A stretch of DNA of 24,202 bases, from positions 1-24,202 of the forward strand of contig CAZGVV010000030.1 in assembly GCA_964529155.1 (NCBI GenBank), in the 5' to 3' direction. The notes under the pieces are model-generated. The model did no database searches. It saw only the letters and a list, made by a program, of their open reading frames with translations, and was not told where the DNA came from. The position numbers were made by a program, and so were the translations under genes. This stretch comes from CAZGVV01 sp964529155. GTDB taxonomy: Bacteria > Pseudomonadota > Alphaproteobacteria > Rickettsiales > SXRF01. Positions 7,254 to 15,518 of the stretch are shown here, one piece after another. Numbering within the stretch: the stretch's first letter is position 1; every line of letters begins with the position of its first letter.

Positions 7254-7263
7254 NNNNNNNNNN
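7254..7263. other. Assembly gap (10 N) at the 5' end of the regulator gene
   Basis: Ten undetermined bases hide the N-terminus of the next gene. If its start is the ATG at 7249, the true gap must be a multiple of three bases, so ten is again a placeholder. Confidence 0.95.
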
Positions 7264-7264
7264 C

Positions 7265-7744
7265 GACGCCGTCATCTGCCGCGCTTTAACCGAGCAATTG
7301 ACGCAGTCTGGCTATCATTGCGTCAATGACGACACCGACACCGCTCTGTCCGTGGTTGATGCCGGGAATGCGCTTGTAGCCGGTGGTCATATATTGCCAA
7401 AACCGGTGCGGCTGGCCGCACTGTTGGCCTGTCTGAATGCTGAGGCCAGCGATATATCCCTTAGCCCCGGCTGGTGCTTACGTCCCCATGCCCGCACTCT
7501 AACCCACACGGACGGCCGCAAAGTCACCCTCACCGCCAAAGAAACCGAGCTCCTGTGCGCCCTTATCGCGGCTGATGGAGAGGAATGCAGCCGCGCGGCG
7601 CTGCTCGCCCAGGTGTGGGGTTACGGCCAGGACATTTCCACGCACACCCTGGAAACCCATATGTACCGCTTACGCGAAAAATTAAAGGAAGCCTGCGGTG
7701 ATTGCATCGAAACCACCCCTGGGGGATACCGCCTAGCTATATGA
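7265..7744 (+). CDS. Winged-helix response-regulator-like protein with a shortened receiver domain, 5' end in a gap
   Basis: The C-terminal 100 residues form an OmpR/PhoB-type DNA-binding domain: LTAKETELLCALIA, then LLAQVWGY, THTLETHMYRLREKL and TTPGGYRL. The visible N-terminal part starts like a receiver domain (DAVICRALTEQLTQSGYHCV) and ends like one (LPKPVRLAALLACL, with the conserved Lys-Pro). Between them only about 35 residues remain where a receiver has about 85. The piece carrying the switch Ser/Thr appears missing, and the phosphorylated Asp is doubtful. A TTG at 7298 is an internal codon, not a likely start, because the frame continues upstream into the gap; an ATG at 7249 may be the real start. 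The stop overlaps the rlmN start by ATGA. Phosphorylation-independent regulation is my inference. Confidence 0.75.
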   Translation, partial: DAVICRALTEQLTQSGYHCVNDDTDTALSVVDAGNALVAGGHILPKPVRLAALLACLNAEASDISLSPGWCLRPHARTLTHTDGRKVTLTAKETELLCALIAADGEECSRAALLAQVWGYGQDISTHTLETHMYRLREKLKEACGDCIETTPGGYRLAI

Positions 7745-8835
7745 ATACACTAGAAAAACAACCTCTCGTTGGCCTCACGCGCGAAGAATTAACCGCGTTA
7801 CTGGCCAGCCATGATTTCACGCCGCTGCGCGCCAAGCAAATCTGGCACTGGCTCTATGCCAAAGGCGCTACGGCGTTCTCACAGATGAGCAGCATCTCTA
7901 AAGGCGAGCAGGCCCGCATGGAAGAATTGTTCACCGTGGCCCGCCCGGATATCGTCCGCGAGCAAGTTTCTGAAGATACTACGCGCAAATGGCTCGTCGG
8001 TTTTTCTGATAAAAATCAAGTAGAAACCGTCTTTATTCCTGACATCACCGACGACCGCGGTGCGCTGTGTGTGTCCAGCCAGGTCGGGTGCACGCTTACC
8101 TGTTCATTCTGCCACACCGGCACGATGCCATTAGTACGCAACCTGACCGCGCATGACATCGTATCCCAAGTCCTCATCGCCCGCGACCGTTTGGGCGAGT
8201 GGAACAAACCCGGTATTGACCGCTTATTTACCAACATCGTGCTTATGGGCATGGGTGAGCCATTGTTCAATTATGACCAGGTGGCCAAGGCGCTGCGTAT
8301 CATCATGGACAGCGACGGCATCTCCATCTCAAAACGCAAAATCACCCTCTCCACCTCGGGCGTGGTACCGATGATCGAGCGGTGCGGCGCCGAATTGGAA
8401 GTAAATCTGGCGATCAGCCTGCACGCCGTGCGTGATGATTTACGTAACGTGCTTGTGCCACTCAACAAAAAATACCCTATTAAAGAATTGCTGGAAGCCT
8501 GCCGCGCCTACCCCGCCGCGTCTAACGCCCGGCGCATCACGTTTGAATATGTCATGCTTAAAGGCGTCAATGACAGCGATGCCGACGCCCATGAATTAGT
8601 ACGCTTACTCAATGGCATGCACGCCAAAGTCAACCTCATCCCATTCAACCCCTGGCCGGGTACAGAATATGAATGTTCTTCTAATAATCGCATCCACGCC
8701 TTCAGCCGCATTCTCACCAATGGTGGCTTCTCCTCCCCCATCCGCACGCCCCGTGGCCGGGATATTCTCGCCGCGTGCGGCCAACTAAAATCTGATTCGG
8801 AACGGAAAAAGGGGGAGCGAGTACAGTTGCACTAA
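7741..8835 (+). CDS. rlmN: Dual-specificity RNA methyltransferase RlmN
   Basis: RlmN is a radical-SAM enzyme that methylates C2 of A2503 in 23S rRNA and A37 in some tRNAs. The iron-sulfur motif C-x3-C-x2-C is at residues 117-124 (CTLTCSFC). The family signature MGMGEPLFNYD follows, and the C-terminal methyl-carrying cysteine lies in RGRDILAACGQL at about residue 346. With 364 residues it is full length. I chose the ATG at 7741, which overlaps the stop of the upstream regulator (ATGA), over an upstream in-frame start that lies inside that gene. Translational coupling to a DNA-binding regulator is noteworthy. The final dozen residues are charged and variable. Confidence 0.96.
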   Translation: MNTLEKQPLVGLTREELTALLASHDFTPLRAKQIWHWLYAKGATAFSQMSSISKGEQARMEELFTVARPDIVREQVSEDTTRKWLVGFSDKNQVETVFIPDITDDRGALCVSSQVGCTLTCSFCHTGTMPLVRNLTAHDIVSQVLIARDRLGEWNKPGIDRLFTNIVLMGMGEPLFNYDQVAKALRIIMDSDGISISKRKITLSTSGVVPMIERCGAELEVNLAISLHAVRDDLRNVLVPLNKKYPIKELLEACRAYPAASNARRITFEYVMLKGVNDSDADAHELVRLLNGMHAKVNLIPFNPWPGTEYECSSNNRIHAFSRILTNGGFSSPIRTPRGRDILAACGQLKSDSERKKGERVQLH

Positions 8836-8851
8836 GATTAGGTGCAATTTT
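8827..8851 (+). terminator. Candidate terminator overlapping the rlmN stop codon
   Basis: TTGCAC and GTGCAA pair over a nine-base loop that contains the rlmN stop codon; TTTTATAA follows. The stem is only 6 bp and AT-rich, so it may be weak. Confidence 0.4.
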
Positions 8852-8921
8852 ATAACCTGCTTTAGCCAACGCTAGTCTACTTTCATTTTGTAAACCCTAC
8901 ACTTTGTGGTACGCGGTAGGG

Positions 8922-10676
8922 ATGCAAATCACTCAAACTGCGCGCCCTACCTCCGTCATTCTGAAACGCTTACTGCGTCAGCACATCTGGCATTACCGGG
9001 GGAAGTTGGCGTTGGCGGTGGTATGCATGGTGGTGGGGGCGGCGATGACGGCGTCCAATGCCTACATGATGCGCCCCGTGTTGGACCGGGTGTTTATTGA
9101 GAAAAATCAGGCGGCATTACTCTGGGTTCCGCTGATCGTACTAGCTATAGCACTTATTAACGCGGTGGCAGGATTCGGCCAGTCCTTGTTCATGCGCTAT
9201 GTCGGCCAGCGGATTCTGGCGGATATGCAGGTAATGCTGTTTTCCCATTTGATGCGCTGTGATTTGGGGCTGTTTCATGCGCAAGCATCCGGGCGGCTGA
9301 TTTCGCGCTTTACCAACGATATTCAAATGATGCGCCAGGGTATCACGCAAGGGCTGGTAACCATTACCCGCGAATCACTCAGCATGGTGTTCCTGGTCGG
9401 CGTTATGCTCTACCAAAGCTGGCAACTCACGCTGATTGCAGCACTGGTGTTTCCTACCGCCATTTGGCCGGTAATGCGGCTGTCCAAGCGCATGCGGAAA
9501 ATCGCTGATCACACGCAAGATCGCCTGGGCGAATTTACGGCGCGGCTGGATGAAATTTTCCAGGGCGCGCGCACAGTGAAAGCATATGGCCGTGAAGCCT
9601 TTGAGGAAAAACGGGCACATAGCTTTATCGAGGGTTTATTTACCCTGTATTTCAAAGCTGCGCGCATTCAGGCCGCCAGCTCACCGATGATGGAAGCGCT
9701 GTCAGGCATTTCGATTGCAGCGGTGATTTGGTATGGCGGGCGCGAAGTGCTCTCCGGTGCCACCACGCCGGGCGCGTTTTTCTCCTTCATCACCGCCTTT
9801 ATCATGGCCTACCGCCCGGTTAAAGCAATGGCGGGGATGAACACCAACGTGCAGGAAGGCCTGTCCGCCGCCAACCGTTTGTTTGATGCGCTGGACACCC
9901 AACCGCTGGTGTATGACGCACACGATGCACCTGCACTGGCCATTAGCCAAGGCCGCGTGGAATTCCGCAACGCCCGCTTTCACTATGGCCCGGATGCCGG
10001 GGGCATTGAAGACATCACCCTCACCGCTGAACCCGGGCAAAAAGTGGCGCTGGTCGGGCATTCCGGTGGCGGCAAATCCACGCTGTTTAATTTGCTGCTA
10101 CGGTTTTATGACGTGGAAGGCGGTGCTATTTGCATTGATGGCCAGGACATCCGCCAGGTGACGCTTGGCAGCCTGCGTGAAGCCATGGCGTTTGTCTCAC
10201 AAGAAACCGTGTTGTTTGATGATACGGTGCGCGCCAATATCGCCTACGGCCGGCTGGATGCCAGCGACGACGATATTTACGCCGCCGCGCAAGCTGCCGC
10301 CGCCGAAGAGTTCATTCTCCGCTTGCCGCAAGGCTATGACACCATGATCGGGCCGCACGGCGTACGACTTTCCGGTGGGCAGCGCCAGCGTTTGGCTATT
10401 GCCCGGGCTATGCTGCGCAACGCACCTATTTTGCTCCTGGACGAAGCGACTTCCGCACTGGATAATACATCGGAACGATTAGTTCAGGACGCGCTCACCC
10501 GCCTGATGAAAGGCCGCACCACGCTGATGATCGCTCATCGGCTTTCCACCATCGTCAATGCCGATGTGATTTATGTGATCGAGCAGGGCCGCGTTGTCGA
10601 ATCCGGCACACATAGTACGCTGTTAGCGCAAGGCGGCGCGTATCACCGGCTGTATGCTGAGCAATTAGTTGCATGA
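8922..10676 (+). CDS. msbA: Lipid A export ABC transporter MsbA
   Basis: A half-size ABC exporter with an N-terminal six-helix membrane domain (about residues 20-300) and a C-terminal ATPase. The ATPase has Walker A GHSGGGKST, Q-loop VSQETVLFDD, signature LSGGQRQRLAIARAM, Walker B ILLLDEATSALD and H-loop AHRLST. In this setting, with the Kdo transferase, LpxK and an LpxL acyltransferase directly downstream, it is very likely MsbA, which flips lipid A-core across the inner membrane. It has 584 residues, the usual length. The start is not certain: the ATG at 8922 has AGGG touching it with no spacer, and a TTG at 8904 is the upstream alternative. The stop overlaps waaA by ATGA. Without context it could be called a generic multidrug exporter. 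Confidence 0.92.
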   Translation: MQITQTARPTSVILKRLLRQHIWHYRGKLALAVVCMVVGAAMTASNAYMMRPVLDRVFIEKNQAALLWVPLIVLAIALINAVAGFGQSLFMRYVGQRILADMQVMLFSHLMRCDLGLFHAQASGRLISRFTNDIQMMRQGITQGLVTITRESLSMVFLVGVMLYQSWQLTLIAALVFPTAIWPVMRLSKRMRKIADHTQDRLGEFTARLDEIFQGARTVKAYGREAFEEKRAHSFIEGLFTLYFKAARIQAASSPMMEALSGISIAAVIWYGGREVLSGATTPGAFFSFITAFIMAYRPVKAMAGMNTNVQEGLSAANRLFDALDTQPLVYDAHDAPALAISQGRVEFRNARFHYGPDAGGIEDITLTAEPGQKVALVGHSGGGKSTLFNLLLRFYDVEGGAICIDGQDIRQVTLGSLREAMAFVSQETVLFDDTVRANIAYGRLDASDDDIYAAAQAAAAEEFILRLPQGYDTMIGPHGVRLSGGQRQRLAIARAMLRNAPILLLDEATSALDNTSERLVQDALTRLMKGRTTLMIAHRLSTIVNADVIYVIEQGRVVESGTHSTLLAQGGAYHRLYAEQLVA

Positions 10677-11941
10677 TACGGCTGTACCGCGCGCTCACCG
10701 CACTTCTCCAACCAGTGATGCCGGTATGGCTACATTACCGCCGCTCTAAAGGCAAAGAAGACGAGAAACGCTTAAACGAACGGCTGGGGCATGCATCCCT
10801 CCCCCGCCCCACGGGAACCTTAATATGGATTCATGCGGCAAGCGTGGGTGAAGCCAGTTCCGTGCTGCCACTCCTACAAACCTTACGCAATGCCTATCCC
10901 GCCAATGCAGTACTGCTTACTACCGGAACGGTTACGTCAGCACGCCTTATGGAAACGCGCCTGCCCGAAGGCGTGCTACACCAATTTTCCCCTCTGGATA
11001 CACCCGGCGCGGTGCAACGGTTTATGGCGCATTGGCGGCCACAAATGGGGTTATTTGTCGAGTCGGAATTATGGCCGAATCTGATTCTGTGCGCCCACAC
11101 TTACGGCTGCCGCTTGGTATTGGTCAACGCCCGCATGTCCGAACGTTCTTATGCTGTGTGGCGTCGTTTGGCTGGGTTTGCGCGCACATTACTGCAATGC
11201 TTTACCGCATGCCTGGCGCAAAGCGAAGGGGATGCTGAGCGCTTGCGATTGCTGGGTACGCCGAACGTTTCGGTCATGGGGAATTTAAAATACGACGCTG
11301 CGCCACTCCCCAGCGCGCCCCAAACCTTAGCGGCTTTGCAAACCATTATTGATAATCGTCCGGTATGGCTGGCGGCCAGCACCCATCCAGGAGAAGAAGC
11401 GATCATCGCGGCGGCGCACCGGGCAATAAAACCGCAGATACCAGGCCTGCTTACCATCATCGTGCCACGCCACCCGGCGCGAGGCGCAGCGATTGCTGCG
11501 GAATTGCGTGATCTGCAGGTTGCGCGCCGAACCATGGGTGACTCCATTAAAGCCACCACCGATATTTATCTGGCCGATACACTGGGTGAACTCGGGCTGT
11601 TTTACCGCGTCTGCCCGTTAGCATTTATTGGCGGTTCACTGGTTCCCCACGGGGGACAAAATCCGTTGGAGGCCGCACGTTTGGGCTGCGCAATTTTGCT
11701 TGGCCCGCATATGCGTAATTTCGCAGAAATGGACGCAGCCATGGTACATGCAGGCATCGCACGGCATGTGACGGAGGCGAATTTAGCAGCCCAGCTAGGC
11801 GCGTTACTCCGCGCACCGGATGAGATGAAAGCATTAGGATTCCAGGCAAAATCCTGGGTGGAAAAGCAAGGCGGCGCAACGGCCAAATTAATGGAAGCAC
11901 TGCAGCCGCTTTTGCAGGAGATCATCACCCATGCCGCTTAA
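10673..11941 (+). CDS. waaA: 3-deoxy-D-manno-octulosonic acid (Kdo) transferase
   Basis: WaaA (KdtA) transfers Kdo from CMP-Kdo to lipid IVA at the cytoplasmic face of the inner membrane. The catalytic glutamate sits in HAASVGE (Glu at about residue 60). The acceptor-side motif VESELWPN, the donor-side stretch IVPRHPAR and the closing GGSLVPHGGQNPLEAA are all intact. It has 422 residues, normal for the family. The N-terminal hydrophobic segment with basic residues (LLQPVMPVWLHYRR) is the membrane anchor. It overlaps msbA by four bases and lpxK by eleven, so the lipid A genes are translated as a coupled series. Whether it adds one or more Kdo residues cannot be read from the sequence. Confidence 0.96.
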   Translation: MIRLYRALTALLQPVMPVWLHYRRSKGKEDEKRLNERLGHASLPRPTGTLIWIHAASVGEASSVLPLLQTLRNAYPANAVLLTTGTVTSARLMETRLPEGVLHQFSPLDTPGAVQRFMAHWRPQMGLFVESELWPNLILCAHTYGCRLVLVNARMSERSYAVWRRLAGFARTLLQCFTACLAQSEGDAERLRLLGTPNVSVMGNLKYDAAPLPSAPQTLAALQTIIDNRPVWLAASTHPGEEAIIAAAHRAIKPQIPGLLTIIVPRHPARGAAIAAELRDLQVARRTMGDSIKATTDIYLADTLGELGLFYRVCPLAFIGGSLVPHGGQNPLEAARLGCAILLGPHMRNFAEMDAAMVHAGIARHVTEANLAAQLGALLRAPDEMKALGFQAKSWVEKQGGATAKLMEALQPLLQEIITHAA

Positions 11942-12887
11942 AACGCCAGGCTGGTGGAAAACGAACAATGCGCTCTCTACCTTACTGCTTCCGGCAGCGG
12001 TATTTTACGGCGCATGCGCGGCACGGCGCAATGTAGGGATTACACCCGAAACCGTCGGTGTTCCGGTTATCTGCATCGGTAATGCGGTGGCAGGGGGCGC
12101 AGGAAAAACCCCTTTGGCGCTCAGCATCGGCGCATGGATGAAGGCACGCGGCGTGCGGGCTTTTTTTGTAACGCGGGGGTATGGTGGTTCAGAAAAAGGA
12201 CCGCTTTCCGTAAACCCCCTGCATCATACCGCGCAACACGTGGGTGATGAGCCGCTTTTATTAGCACGCGTGCTTCCTACCTTCATGGCAAAAAACCGGA
12301 TGTCCGCCGTGCATGCCGCGATTAACGCCGGTGCAGAGCTGGTGATTTTAGATGATGGACTCCAGGATGCACGGCTTAGCAAAACACTCTCCCTGCTCGC
12401 GGTAGATGGCACTTACGGCTTCGGCAATGGCCGCCTGCTGCCTGCGGGGCCGTTGCGGGAGCCTGCGGAGTCGGCGTTGGCGCGGGTGAACGCAGCAGTG
12501 GTGATTGGCGGCGATTTTACGCCAAATGGCGCGGCATTGCTGCGCGCCACGCTTACGCCAACGGTCGAGGCGCACCATTTGCGCGGTCAGCGTGTGGTAG
12601 GATTTGCCGGACTTGGCCAGCCAGACAAATTTCGCGCTACGCTGGAATCACTGGGTTGCATTATCACCAGTTTTCATGGATTTGCTGATCACCACCCCTA
12701 CACGCATGGCGAACTGGAGCAATTGCGCCATACGGCTCGCACCGAGCAGGCGATGCTGGTGACCACGGAAAAAGACAAAGCCCGGCTAACGCAAGCGGCG
12801 GGTGAGCATATTACCGCCGTACCCGTGCGTCTAGCATGGCAAAATCCGGCAGCGCTCGATGCATTATTGGAGCCGTTATGTCCTTGA
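11931..12887 (+). CDS. lpxK: Tetraacyldisaccharide 4'-kinase LpxK
   Basis: LpxK phosphorylates the 4' position of the lipid A disaccharide to give lipid IVA, using ATP at the inner membrane. The P-loop is GNAVAGGAGKTP (residues 50-61). VTRGYGG follows at about 80-86 and the catalytic acidic motif LDDGLQD at about residue 140. GRLLPAGPLREP and the late TTEKDKARL stretch are also typical. An N-terminal hydrophobic segment (TLLLPAAVFYGA) fits the membrane anchor. It has 318 residues. The start lies inside the end of waaA and the stop inside the beginning of the acyltransferase gene, as in a tightly packed lipid A operon. Confidence 0.96.
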   Translation: MPLKTPGWWKTNNALSTLLLPAAVFYGACAARRNVGITPETVGVPVICIGNAVAGGAGKTPLALSIGAWMKARGVRAFFVTRGYGGSEKGPLSVNPLHHTAQHVGDEPLLLARVLPTFMAKNRMSAVHAAINAGAELVILDDGLQDARLSKTLSLLAVDGTYGFGNGRLLPAGPLREPAESALARVNAAVVIGGDFTPNGAALLRATLTPTVEAHHLRGQRVVGFAGLGQPDKFRATLESLGCIITSFHGFADHHPYTHGELEQLRHTARTEQAMLVTTEKDKARLTQAAGEHITAVPVRLAWQNPAALDALLEPLCP

Positions 12888-13744
12888 AACACCGGCTGGA
12901 AGCAGGCTTAGTCATCGGCGTGTATTACGCATTGCGGGCGCTGCCGCTGGATGTGGCATCTGGCATCGGCGCGCGGTTTGGCATGTGGCTGGGGCCGAAA
13001 CTTAAGCGTCACAACCATGTTGCCACGTGTAATTTAGCGCTGGCGTTTCCGGAAAAATCCGAGAAGGAACGTGCCGATATTTTACGCCGTATGTGGGCAC
13101 ATTTAGGGCGCAATGCGGCAGAACTGGCGCATTTTAAAGGCAACCGGCTTTATGAGCGTATCAGCTGCAAAGGCCTGGAAAACCTGCCTTCACCCGGGGT
13201 TCCGGTGCTGTTTATTTCCGGGCATTTCGGGCATTGGGAACTGACCTATCCGGTGGCGTATGAACACGGCCTGTCCATTACTCTGGCCTACCGCCATTTA
13301 AATAACCCGATTCTCGACCATTTCATGGCGAGCATCCGAGGCAGCCATTGCACCGCCATGTTCCCCAAAGGCCGGCACGGGGCTGCGAAAATGATGGGAG
13401 CGATCAAGCGGAAAGAATCGCTGGCGCTGCTCATTGACCAGAAAATGAACGAAGGCATTCCTATTCCCTTTTTTGGCCGCGATGCCATGACTGCCCCGGC
13501 CGTGGCGCAATTGGCGCTGCGGTTTAATATGCCAATCATCCCCGCCCGCACCATGCGCGTGGGTGGCTGCCATTTTGTCGGCACGTCCTACCCCCCCATC
13601 GTTTACGAAAAAACCGGTGACGATGCCGCCGATGCACGATCTATCATGCTGAAAATACATGCAATGTTTGAAGGCTGGGTACGAGAATATCCCGAGCAAT
13701 GGATGTGGATTCACCGGCGATGGGAGAAGGAAATGTATAAATAA
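12878..13744 (+). CDS. lpxL: Lipid A acyltransferase, LpxL/HtrB family
   Basis: Late acyltransferases of this family add secondary acyl chains to Kdo-lipid IVA at the inner membrane. The catalytic H-x4-E motif is HFGHWE (His116, Glu121), followed by LLIDQKMNEGIPIPFFGR, the usual substrate-pocket block. It has 288 residues, slightly short but complete. A longer frame opens at 12836, but the ATG at 12878 gives the normal N-terminus and the usual short overlap with lpxK. It is the last gene of the msbA-waaA-lpxK series. LpxL and LpxM cannot be told apart from sequence alone; being the only acyltransferase here, its acyl chain and position are unknown. After its TAA a 67-base AT-rich spacer begins. 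Confidence 0.9.
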   Translation: MSLKHRLEAGLVIGVYYALRALPLDVASGIGARFGMWLGPKLKRHNHVATCNLALAFPEKSEKERADILRRMWAHLGRNAAELAHFKGNRLYERISCKGLENLPSPGVPVLFISGHFGHWELTYPVAYEHGLSITLAYRHLNNPILDHFMASIRGSHCTAMFPKGRHGAAKMMGAIKRKESLALLIDQKMNEGIPIPFFGRDAMTAPAVAQLALRFNMPIIPARTMRVGGCHFVGTSYPPIVYEKTGDDAADARSIMLKIHAMFEGWVREYPEQWMWIHRRWEKEMYK

Positions 13745-13770
13745 TGATTGATAAATATTAATTTACACCC

Positions 13771-13796
13771 TAGTAGTTATGGGGCAATAACTATTA
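13771..13796. promoter_or_regulatory. AT-rich dyad (possible operator) before the orphan ORF
   Basis: TAGTAGTTAT and ATAACTATTA form ten pairs (one G-T) around GGGGCA. A TTGATA hexamer (13748-13753) lies upstream at a distance that would put a -10 region inside the dyad, so it could be an operator over a promoter. No T run follows that would make it a clear terminator for lpxL. Confidence 0.4.
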
Positions 13797-13811
13797 GAAA
13801 GCCAAATCCTT

Positions 13812-14165
13812 ATGTCTACTTGTATTCGTGATGATGTTGAAAAATATATAAACCATGCTTCCGTGACGTTTCGACCCGCATTGAGGGATTTAACCGATGA
13901 GCAAAAAGACGTTGCCCTTCATATTATTCAAGAAGCTATCCATTACTCATTCGAGACCGCAACACAAGATATCCCCGAAAGCCGCTATCAAATATTTTGT
14001 GGCAGTAAACATGCTGAATTATCTTCAGAATTAGAAGTGCTTGGCATCAGCAGAAAACTTGCTAATTGCATGCTAGAATTAGCTATTAATTTTGGAAGCA
14101 GCTTAGTCAAGGGAAAAACATTTACGTATTCATCGGATCAGAGCCAAAAGGCCTTTGTACGTTAA
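13812..14165 (+). CDS. Hypothetical protein, AT-rich orphan ORF
   Basis: A 117-residue soluble protein with no motif I recognise. It looks helical and acidic (LTDEQKDVALHIIQEAIHY; ISRKLANCMLELAINFG), with no signal peptide or membrane helix. Its base composition is visibly more AT-rich than the lipid A and xseA genes around it, and its codons differ, which suggests recent gain. The ribosome site is poor (AAATCC before the ATG). The last 44 bases overlap the 3' end of the convergent xseA gene. The ORF is short but its amino-acid pattern looks protein-like rather than a chance shadow. A DNA-binding or toxin/antitoxin role would be guesswork. Confidence 0.55.
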   Translation: MSTCIRDDVEKYINHASVTFRPALRDLTDEQKDVALHIIQEAIHYSFETATQDIPESRYQIFCGSKHAELSSELEVLGISRKLANCMLELAINFGSSLVKGKTFTYSSDQSQKAFVR

Positions 14166-15489
14166 TTTCCCCATCCTGAAACACCAGCGTCAGCGCCGGT
14201 TGCTCCGCAGCCGCAGCAGCCGTAGACACCACCCCACCGTGCGGGGTTTTTACTAGTGCGAAGCCACGTTTTAAGACGTTGGTGTAATTGAGCGAGGCGA
14301 AAAGTTGCATCACCGACCCCAGACCCCGCTCTTTTTCGCTGATCAGGCGAGTGATCTGGCGCTGGGCGCGGCTGTGTAATTCTTCCAGGCGGCGGCTGAG
14401 CTGGTCAGTTTCCTTGAGCAATAGTTGCGGGCGGAAAGCACTGGAGAGGCGCTGCAAGGTTTGTGATTTAAGGGCCAGAAACACCGGTGGGGCAGCATGC
14501 AGGCGCTCACTCCAGTCATCCAGGCGCTGAACGGCGTGATCGAGCAAGCTGGCCGGGCGCGGCAGGCCACGTTTCAGTCCTTCGATACGCTCGACTCGCT
14601 GGTGAATAAACCGCAGCATACCCGCCCGCTGGCGGACCGCTAATTGTTCAATGCCCAGCCGCAATTCTTCGCGCACCGGCGTGGCCATTTCGGCAGCAGC
14701 GGTAGGGGTGGGGGCGCGTTTGTCGGCAACGAAATCGATCAGCGTGGTGTCGGTTTCATGGCCAACGGCGGAGATAAGCGGGATGGTGCAGGCGCTGGCG
14801 GCGCGCACCACGATTTCCTCATTAAACGCCCACAAATCCTCCACTGATCCGCCGCCGCGGGCAACGATCAACACGTCAGGCCGGGGTGTGCATTGCTCAA
14901 ACCCGCGAATGGCTGTCGCAATTTGCTCTGCCGCACCCTCGCCTTGCACCGCCACCGGCCAGACAATGACATGCAGCGGGAAACGGTCACTGATACGATG
15001 TAAAATATCACGAATTACCGCACCTGTGGGCGATGTCACCACCCCCACCACACGCGGCAAAAACGGCAGCGCCTTTTTGCGCGCCGGGTCAAAGAGGCCT
15101 TCAGCGGCGAATTTGACTTTGCGCTGCTCCAACAACGCCATTAATGCGCCCGCTCCGGCGGGTTCCATATGCTCGACCACCAGCTGGTATTTGGAGCGGC
15201 CGGGATAGGTAGTTAAACGGCCAATGGCGATGATCTCCAGCCCGTCTTCCGCCTTGAAATTGAGCTTGCCCACCGTGCCGCGCCAGCACACCGCGTCCAG
15301 CACCGCATTGGTATCTTTCAAAGCGAAATAGGCGTGGCCAGACGAATGCAGCTTAAAGCCAGAAATTTCCCCGCGAATACGCACACGGCCGAAATGGTCC
15401 TCAACCAAGCGCTTCACCGCACCGGCGATGTCGCTGACGCTGTATTCGGGCACGTTGGAGATATTGCTAGCGAGGGCGGATTCTGTCAT
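14122..15489 (-). CDS. xseA: Exodeoxyribonuclease VII large subunit
   Basis: XseA with XseB degrades single-stranded DNA to acid-soluble oligonucleotides in the cytoplasm. The N-terminal OB domain is clear (SVSDIAGAVKRLVEDHFGRV, RIRGEISGFKLHSSGHAYF). It is followed by the catalytic domain with GVVTSPTGAVIRDILHRI, VARGGGSVEDLWAFN, AVGHETDTTLIDFVAD and RAPTPTAAAE. A long helical region reaches the C-terminal GFALV block. It has 455 residues, normal length. The last ten residues (RPFGSDPMNT) extend past the usual end and are the part overlapped by the AT-rich ORF on the other strand. It diverges from purD with only 29 bases between the starts, a pairing common in alphaproteobacteria. Confidence 0.96.
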   Translation of the reverse strand: MTESALASNISNVPEYSVSDIAGAVKRLVEDHFGRVRIRGEISGFKLHSSGHAYFALKDTNAVLDAVCWRGTVGKLNFKAEDGLEIIAIGRLTTYPGRSKYQLVVEHMEPAGAGALMALLEQRKVKFAAEGLFDPARKKALPFLPRVVGVVTSPTGAVIRDILHRISDRFPLHVIVWPVAVQGEGAAEQIATAIRGFEQCTPRPDVLIVARGGGSVEDLWAFNEEIVVRAASACTIPLISAVGHETDTTLIDFVADKRAPTPTAAAEMATPVREELRLGIEQLAVRQRAGMLRFIHQRVERIEGLKRGLPRPASLLDHAVQRLDDWSERLHAAPPVFLALKSQTLQRLSSAFRPQLLLKETDQLSRRLEELHSRAQRQITRLISEKERGLGSVMQLFASLNYTNVLKRGFALVKTPHGGVVSTAAAAAEQPALTLVFQDGEINVQRPFGSDPMNT

Positions 15490-15518
15490 AACCCTGAACG
15501 TAGCAGGAAATTTAGCGA

